A DNA stretch of 64,000 bases from Armillaria gallica (taxonomy: Eukaryota; Basidiomycota; Agaricomycetes; Agaricales; Physalacriaceae), in the NCBI GenBank assembly GCA_037576215.1, contig JBANDB010000004.1:1302001-1366000 (forward strand), in the 5' to 3' direction. This document shows, piece by piece, positions 56,917-64,000 of the stretch (positions are counted from its first letter, which is position 1; each line of letters begins with the position of its first letter). The notes beneath the pieces are model-generated. The model had not been told where the DNA came from. It searched no databases and saw only the letters and a list, made by a program, of their open reading frames with translations. The position numbers and the translations under genes are program-made.

Positions 56917-58640
56917 ATGGCCTCAGCTACTGCTTCATCACTAGGATTGACCTTTGGTGCAGCTTACATAGGGTCTACAATAGCAGCTATGTGCACATCA
57001 CTACTATTTTATTTTTTCTCCAATACTAATATTTAATAACAGCTTATTTGGCATAACAATTTTACAAACAGTCATGTATTATAAGAAATACCCAGATGAC
57101 TGGCCAGTATACCGATATTCTGTATGTCAATGTGTTTTTATAATTGTATTTCAGCCTATTGATTATAAGACAGATTGTTATACTTTTGTGTGTTAATTTA
57201 ATCTGCATGATATAAATTAGCTTTTTATAATGATTCAATGTTCTAGAATACTTGACACCCTTCATCTTGCTTTAACCACACATGCATTGTATCACTATCT
57301 CATTGATCTCTTTGGAGACTTTGTTGCTATTGATGAGTTTGTATGGTAAGCTAGACTGGAACAATGGTACTAAGTAATTACAGCTAATTCTGTAATATAG
57401 GAGCTTCAAGGTATTTATTCTTTACTTTATTTTTGAAGAGACAAGACTTAAAATCTCACCAGGTTCAATACCTACTCGCAGTATGTCTATTAGCTCTATA
57501 ACTTGTTATCTCTAAACAATTATTCCTTCAGGCATTTATAGTTATGGGAGTCCATATGTATGTTCTTTGCTTCTGCTATGAATATTAACTGAGATATATT
57601 ATAGACTATATACTATTCGTCTATGGAAGTGTTTGTCTGTTTACTACTTGATCTATTTTTATAAGCTGAAGTTGGCTTGTTGCTAGTTGATCAGAATTCC
57701 TATAAAGTGGTACCGTCATTTGTGGTGAGGTCTTTTAATTTTTTTTTTAGTTTTCTAGATCTGCTAAAAGCCTAATATAGATCTTGTCAATGATGGCTGC
57801 TTTTGGTGAGGGATTTAGTTTAAGAGAATCATTTAGTTTAAACAGTTATATCTTATTGACAGGCTATGCAATATGCAAGTCCTACTCTACTCCAGAATCT
57901 ATATGTATTAATATATTCAGAACTTCAGATGCTGAGGCTGATATGTAAGGACTTTTTTTTCTCAGTCACAGATCACTTGCCTTATATTCATCCCATAGAT
58001 ATTCTATTTCCAATTTCCAATCAATGCCAAAAATTAGGGTATGTAATATTTACTTTGTAAACAGAATTCATTCTAAACAACATGTTAGACTTCAATTTGT
58101 GGTATCTTATCTGTTACAGCTATATCTGACTTCATTCTTGCTTCTGCAATGTGCTACCACTTGCACAAATGTAGATCAGTCTCTCATTTCTCCAGGTATA
58201 TGACCTCTGCTTTTATAAAATATTTAATAATTCTGTTTTAGCACCTCAGCAATACTTCTTGATCTTATGCAGCTTGTTATAATGTCTGGGTTAGCTACAA
58301 GGTAAGGCAGCTACTATTTATATATAATATTATAATCTGATCAGCAATAGTGCATGCTCATTGCTAGCACTTATCACAGTACTGTATTCTTTTGACAGTA
58401 AGTGATTCTAAGTATTAATATTCTTTACCAGTACCTTGTGTGGCCCAACACTTTCATATTTATTGGTGCAGGCTTCATTGTCCCAAAAGGTGAAACCTTT
58501 GTGTTCATCTTTCTTTCTTGAATCAATCACTGACAGCAAATATCTCAGTTTTTATAAACTCATTACTTGCAATGTGAAAGCACACTCACTCTGTTGGAAA
58601 CCTTATTTTAAACTGACAATGAATGACTTGTTAGGTTAAA
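56917..58640 (+). pseudogene. DUF6534 membrane protein pseudogene
   Basis: This is a decayed multi-exon relative of the gene at 7360. Exon-like pieces in order begin with SLGLTFGAAYIGSTIAAM right after an ATG at 56917, then ILQTVMYYKKYPDDWPVYRY (about 57058). Next come a segment with LTTHALYHYLIDLFGDF (about 57270), AISDFILASAMCYHLHK (about 58120) and the pair TSAILLDLMQLVIMSGLAT / YLVWPNTFIFIGAGFIVPK. The last exon should carry the family's SLLAMLN-type end but reads SLLAM followed by a stop. Stops and lost splice sites occur throughout. The region is CpG-poor, consistent with inactivation by C-to-T changes. Confidence 0.75.
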
Positions 58641-59177
58641 TTGGCGAGAGGACCGCAAGATCAAAACTGTTCAGGAGATACTGTTTGTCCCACAGCTTTT
58701 TATTTTCAATGGATTCTGATTTCTTTAATAAAGCATACCAATAACCTTCTCCTAAAGACATACTACTTAAATCATTCAAAAGGATGTAAGCATAATATTT
58801 ATTATATACAATTTACTCATTAGATTACTCTGATTGTGTTGTAGTTTAACAGACACCATGTACTCACATATATGGACATGCTTATTTTGTTTTTATATTA
58901 TCTTCTTATCACCACCACCTTTCCTCACTTCTCATTATGTAGTTGACTACTTCTCTGCTTTCTCACTAACAATATATGTCATTTCTTGTATCTTGTATTA
59001 TTTTTTTTAATGGTCTCGCTCTATCATAGAGCAAGGTGACATCTTTTTTAAAACAAATAAACTACATTTCTCTCTGCCTCTCAGAATGCCTTATCACTTT
59101 TGAAAAACAGGATACCTAGGTTGGTGTGTCAACCACTATCCACCTGTCTATTGCTAGCACATTGATGTGTTTAGTAA

Positions 59178-59806
59178 TGGGCAGTGCACAAATGCAACAA
59201 GTGTCTAGATCATCAATCTAGATACTAAATCACACACACACACACAATCACCAATGTTAAGTTTGAGAGTGAGTATGGTAGAAGTACTTGCAGTGTACTT
59301 AGATATTAATAATCAATTGGATTTGCTTTGAAAACAACTTTTATTCAATTCTAGAAGTGTTTACACAACATAGACTAATTGTGACAGCAATGTATGTAGA
59401 TGTGAGGGTTTTGTAAGGTATAATTGGAGCAGCTTGGACTCAAAACAACTTTGTCTAGGAGGGCTGGTAAGGCTTTAGCTAAAGAAACTTTAACAATCAA
59501 ACAATCAAAGAGCTAGAGGTCTACAAAGAGTATATTTGCTCTAGAGTATATGGACTCAATTACAACACAAGCACATGCACTTTCTACAAAGAACTCACAG
59601 GTCTTGGCCTCAAGTACAAGACTTGCAAAAAGTTCACAGCCTCTAGAGTACACTGACTCATTAACTGTTTGAACTTAAAGTGTTCTAGGGCTTATTTCAA
59701 TTCAACTAGGCAATGTCTTTGGTCTGTGATTGACTTAGCATGTCTAGATCACTTTAGTTGGTGAGAGAGCACAAAGCCTTTGTCTGTGGAGCAGTTCAAT
59801 TAACTA
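59178..59806 (+). repeat. 0.6-kb direct repeat, copy 2
   Basis: Twin of 48118-48713, with an additional short internal duplication near 59530-59580. Its right end directly abuts family X copy 3, which begins in mid-sequence, so this element may have inserted into or recombined with that copy. Confidence 0.75.
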
Positions 59807-60915
59807 AGTCAGACTGAATTGGCCAGCTTGGGCTTGGCAGTTTCTTCAGTGTGACTCCCATCTTCAAACTTATCATCTGACATGCTGGCCATCACTCTCA
59901 TGTTCACTTTCGAGTACAGTATCTTACTGTGAAACCTCTGCTCAACTTGTTTCTCCATCTTTCCAATGTCAACAACACTCTGGCCCACTCTTTGTCACTT
60001 CACAGATGCATAGGTAGTGTGCTTCTTGCTTTGAAATGAGGGCTAAATGTGGCTAGTCCACATTCTGCAGCTTTTTGAGGAGATATGTTGAAATGGACAG
60101 TGGCTGACTCTGCCTGGAAGCTTTTAGTGAGTGATCTCCCTGGCCCTTCTGTACATTGCATTATCACTTACACATGCTAGGGCTCTGGAGTTGTATTAAA
60201 ATGTCATCATTGAAATTTTTGCATTGATGTACTACCATTTCAAGATCAAGGGATACCATAAGCCTTAATTTCATAGGAAGGTGCTAAGGTAAGAATTTTG
60301 GATATCCTCTGCTGCGTTCTCTCAATAAATTATAGCATATTCAGGACTTTTTCACTGCAAATAATATGCTTGCTTCTTGCCAAAGCATTTATTCTATGTG
60401 GCTAAGTGTGTTGCTGCTTGAGAATGGGTGAACTTGAAGGAGGGAAGGAGCATAAATCAAGTTACTGCAGTCAAGGGAGGTGGAGTTTTGAAAACCATCA
60501 ATGTGCATCTTGCTCTGCTTCATCTTCTCATGCTGAGGTGAATGGGATTCTTTGCAGACAGTCAAAGACCAATGAAATAGTTTGATTGTTACCATCTCAG
60601 AGTGTGGTAGTCACAGTTGTCCATTTAATCATCATTCCTATCCCTCACTAATCCCTCGATAGCAGCAGCTCATACTGAGCCCCTGACAAAAGCTCACATC
60701 CATGTCTGATTCTCTATCGAAGCCAAACAGTAATCCCATAAACGCGTGTCCACAGTTCCCTTGTTTTGTCTTTTGCTTCGATAGCACCCAGCTGAATACA
60801 ATTGTGTTCCATTAAATGCGATCTGCTGGCTATAGCAATGGAAGTGCCAGTGAAGACCAGTGAAATAGGTCAATTCCTTACAACCAAGACACTGTTGAGC
60901 AATGCGACCAAAACA
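59807..60915 (+). repeat. Family X copy 3, 5'-truncated and CpG-eroded
   Basis: It begins at the block AGTCAGACTGAATTGGCC, homologous to about 20758 of copy 1, and runs parallel to it through GAAGTGCCAGTGRAGA (about 60840) to TTCCTTACRRCCAA (about 60885). In the first 110 bases nearly every CpG of copy 1 is TpG or CpA here, one being retained. No open frame of use remains. Confidence 0.7.
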
Positions 60916-62983
60916 CACTACTCTCTGTAGAGGTCTACTGGGCTACTGAGGACTGCCATTCCCATCTCCAAAGGACGATGCACCTTGTCTCAGATCAGAA
61001 TTCCGAAAGATTTTCAAAGTATGTCCATCTTTATAATTCATTCAAGTCTTGACTAAACTTTGTTCTGCAGACCATTTCCTTCGGATTCCTATTTATATCC
61101 CTCCACTCCAACCTTTTCTCCTCTACCTCTCTTCCTGGTGTCCTCAGACATTGGATCCTCATGCTTGTCCATCCCATCAATATGTACAAAGAGTTCCTTA
61201 ACACATCATATCAGCTATTGATTCCTCGAGGCATTAACATCCTCCAAGACTGCTTCTGCTTCGATGCTGTCCATCACAGTGATGTATGAAGGGTGCGAGA
61301 TGCTTACAATGATGAGCAACAAATATGTGATGAGCCGCTGAGAGTAGAGTTCAGAACTATCACATACTAGTGCCATATGATGAATTGACCTCTGGAGGTC
61401 CATCTTTCCTATGTGATTTCGTTGAAAATGGGATGACTGAGTTTAGATAGGAATTGTTTGATGAGTGCTGAGAAGTCTTCAGAGGATCGGTGGAGCACTG
61501 ATGATCATTGTGCTACAATGGGTAAGTAAACCACTGATTTGATGTCAATAGGCGACCTCATCTTATTCACACAGCTTCATGTTGTGGTACATTGTTCTTC
61601 CAGTGTACCCTTCTCATGCCAAAGTAGGCAGGGTGTTTGGGATATGCATCTGATGACACAAAACAGAATGGAAGGCCAACTGTGTGCCCATATTTTTTTT
61701 CTTTCTATTCAGCTGATTGGTGGCTGACAGATCTTCAGTTCTGCATATTCAGGAGCGAATATAATGTTAATCTGATGTGGTCAATTCATTCACCAGAATA
61801 CCATCGCTCGAACTCATGATGACTCCATCAGGAAGGTGTCCAAGGGGTGAGACTCCCTTTGGAGTGACCACAAGCAAAAGGTTTTGTCACTAGGAAGACA
61901 TCGAGGAAAAGCGCACATTTGTTGGTTGATGACTTCGCCATTGGTGGTGTGCTTCTCCCCCTCTTGTCATAGAGGGTGCACGCTACGAGGAATGGAATGC
62001 CAGTCCTGTTACGAACCCTCCTGAGGTTATGGCGAGATTGATCGTCTGTGCTCGTGCATTCTCATGTAAAATTGTGTGACATGGCATACAAAGAGAGCAG
62101 TGGCAGTCAAGATGTCATCGGAACTTGGTGCCAAAATCTGCCGACTGCACCCTCTTCATCATTGACATACACAATGTCCTGCTCTTCTCCAGCTTTTGCC
62201 CTCCATCTCCAGTCACATCTAGAAGAAAACTCTGGCCAAATACTACCGAACCTGCTCTTGAGCTTGAACAACAGATGTGTGTTTCAAACACATCTAATGG
62301 TTTCACAGAGGCACTCCCATCATGTTTGGATGAAGACTTATGCCTGTGAGACGACACTGACGATATCTCCCATTTTCATGGAAAGCGGATGCTCTACGTG
62401 GATTGTGATTCGATTGAGTATATCGTTACTTCATAAGGCATGCACTGGGTGCTTACAATCATTCGTCTATTTCCTTGTTTCTGCTTACCTCTGGGCCTGG
62501 TTATCAGGACAGCAGCATGATAATGACTCTGCTGTGGGCTACCTTGTTTGCACAAGACTCTACAGACGAGATAGTTATGTTACTCAGTCTGTGGTGCGTA
62601 CGCGTCGTTCCTCCTTAGCCTCATGGGTCTCATTATATTATAGGGTATGCAGGATGATCTCTAGCTCATATGATAACTTGTCACATACCCTTACATCACA
62701 CACAACTTGTCATGTCTGAGCATGTCAATCTTGCACAATCTCAATCCATCTCCGTCAACTATAGTCTCCAGGTACTGTCGGAGACGGTGGCGAGGTCATT
62801 CAATTTATTGCCTCCTGGATCAACAGCAACGAGCCACTTCCTTATGGCGATGATCGATGACCTCACCATCCACTGCCCATCCATCGGTAGCATCACGCGC
62901 ATCCCAGGTTATGGCTGTACATGAATCTATCAATGACCCTAGAAAGGCATAGCACCCTTGGCTGCAGTACTAGGCCAAAGCTA
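60916..62983. other. Stretch with no confirmed gene, CpG partly restored
   Basis: A frame of 223 codons (62048-62719, +) is the longest, but it lacks domain resemblance, starts with no clear leader and overlaps other open frames on both strands. I see no clear repeats shared with the left part of the window. Confidence 0.35.
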
Positions 62984-63125
62984 ATGGTTATAACCATCTA
63001 TCACTTTGCCAAATTTGTGGTTATTAACCACCCTACAATTGGGCACAAACCCAAGCCATCTCTGCCCTAAATGATGCTCCCAAAGCAGCAGGCAGTATCA
63101 AATAACCAGATAATCATGGTTATTT
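62984..63125. repeat. Cluster of three GGTTAT hairpins
   Basis: Three inverted repeats share the core GGTTAT: ATGGTTATAACCAT (62984-62997, perfect palindrome), GTGGTTATTAACCAC (63017-63031), and 9-bp arms AAATAACCA / TGGTTATTT at 63100-63108 and 63117-63125. They may be binding sites or ends of small elements; no function is assigned. Confidence 0.45.
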
Positions 63126-63423
63126 CTCTCAGTGAGCTTTTATTCATCTAAAAATTAATATTATGCTACAGCATACAAAAAAAGGCAGCTACACTTAAAT
63201 CCGGCAACACTGCCCTCTCAATGCAAGGATCATAAATAATCAAATTCCTGCCCTTCAGCTCAATGTACAGGTGCGCAGACCAGGATTTGAGAACAAAAAT
63301 AATACCTGAAGGTTGCACCGATGCAATGCCAACTGGGTGCAGGCAACATGAGATGGATGCAACACATCGACAATGGATGACCTTTATTTTCCGTCACAAA
63401 AAGGCAAAGGAAAAATTTAATTA

Positions 63424-63491
63424 CACATGGAGAGGCTCAAACAGAGGACCTCGGTGAGCAGTAGAACACTTAAACCATTGTGCCAACAAGT
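63424..63491 (-). ncRNA. tRNA-like Pol III promoter sequence (tRNA relic or SINE head)
   Basis: On the minus strand it reads TTGGCACAATGGTTTAAG (A-box-like) and, 30 bases on, TCTGTTTGAGCCTC (B-box-like, with the usual TTCGA changed to TTTGA). A D-arm GCAC/GTGT can be drawn, but anticodon and T arms do not pair well, so it is not a working tRNA gene. A tRNA-derived SINE or decayed tRNA fits. Confidence 0.35.
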
Positions 63492-64000
63492 CATAGCTAC
63501 TACATAAGTCATAGTCTATTTCTGTACTGAAATACATGAGAAATAGCAATTAAAAAAAACCCTGCCGCTGTACGGCATGTGGCGGGGCATTGAGGGTGCG
63601 GGCAGCCATGGGGATAGTGTCGTCTGCAGGAATAGAGCTGTGGCTGCCTAACCACGTGGTCAGGGAGTGAATGAAGGATGAATTGCGCTGGTGGGAGGCA
63701 ATAGAAGTGGAGGGTGGGGGTCGATGACCGTTCGTTGGCAATTATGGGGTCGGACAGGAGAGAATGGGTCACTGTTGGGTTCGCCGTAGTCAGTAATGGG
63801 GGTGTCGAGGTCGTTGAGAGCATGGCGAACCTTTTGCAGGAGATACGGGCCAGAAAAGGCAGGCATCGGGATGGTGAGCGGGCGTACGGTGACCACGGCC
63901 TCGGAAAAAAAATGCAACCACAGATTCATAATCCCCCACTCAAAGAATGGGGGATGCATGAATATTTGGGTTTGTAGGCGAGTTGGATGGCGCTGGGCAG
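63492..64000. other. Right edge, CpG-rich again, no gene called
   Basis: From about 63560 CpG returns. Overlapping open frames of 60-104 codons on both strands give no family match, and a coding region may begin here and continue outside the window. Confidence 0.35.

Larger units (their letters stand above)
44901..59806. other. CpG-depleted, AT-rich heterochromatin-like block
   Basis: By direct count there are 2 CpG dinucleotides in 45001-46200, where base composition alone would give tens. TpG and CpA are correspondingly abundant. No intact gene is present. The content is decayed repeats and one dead gene, listed separately. The younger right arm at 49529-50900 stands out by its CpG content. 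The pattern fits C-to-T change at methylated CpG or a RIP-like process. Confidence 0.8.

Noticed and set aside
44901..59806. Foreign or contaminating DNA because of its different composition
   Set aside because: It contains decayed copies of families found in the CpG-normal part (DUF6534, family X), so the difference is explained by mutation in place.
62048..62719. 223-codon frame as a gene
   Set aside because: No domain, no splice or leader evidence, and overlapping open frames on both strands.

Overview
The window looks like nuclear DNA of a basidiomycete fungus (Agaricomycetes-like). Gene bodies are cut by many short GT-AG introns. The recognisable genes are families common in mushrooms and their relatives: a GMC alcohol oxidase, DUF6534 membrane proteins and HET-domain proteins. 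The mobile DNA is Ty1/copia, chromodomain Ty3/gypsy and small inverted-repeat elements. No family was confirmed by a search; all calls are from reading.

Left part (1-24.0 kb): a GMC oxidoreductase gene (-) runs off the left edge. A broken inverted copy at 5.16-6.67 kb has a 254-bp CACTA-like MITE in one of its introns. An intact DUF6534 gene lies at 7.36-9.05 kb and a 1.26-kb non-autonomous DNA element at 9.7-11.0 kb. A single-exon membrane-protein gene occupies 12.03-13.07 kb. A decayed HET gene (15.15-17.6 kb, -) carries a second MITE copy, and a partial tandem duplication beside it preserves the empty insertion site. Copy 1 of a three-copy family called X here is at 20.1-21.7 kb.

Middle (24.0-41.1 kb): a second HET gene (-) was broken by two insertions, a 581-bp element and a Ty1/copia retrotransposon. 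The copia element was itself split by a 9.48-kb Ty3/gypsy chromovirus. Target-site duplications are readable at every level (AGTGA, TCCTC, GCCTC). The gypsy LTRs look identical and the copia LTRs differ at one base, so both are very young. The gypsy element has an unusual three-ORF layout, with an accessory ORF carrying a membrane segment placed before gag.

Right part (about 44.9-60.9 kb): a block almost free of CpG (2 CpG in 45,001-46,200), consistent with deamination of methylated cytosine or RIP-like mutation. It holds two inverted 1372-bp arms of unequal CpG loss, a 0.6-kb direct repeat pair, a mariner-like MITE, a fold-back element, a dead DUF6534 gene and the third X copy. From about 61 kb CpG returns gradually, with a cluster of GGTTAT hairpins and a tRNA-like Pol III sequence near the right edge.

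Nearly every gene family here occurs as an intact or recent copy plus a decayed copy. The window reads as duplicated accessory DNA grading into heterochromatin. No operon logic applies; genes are separate intron-containing units.
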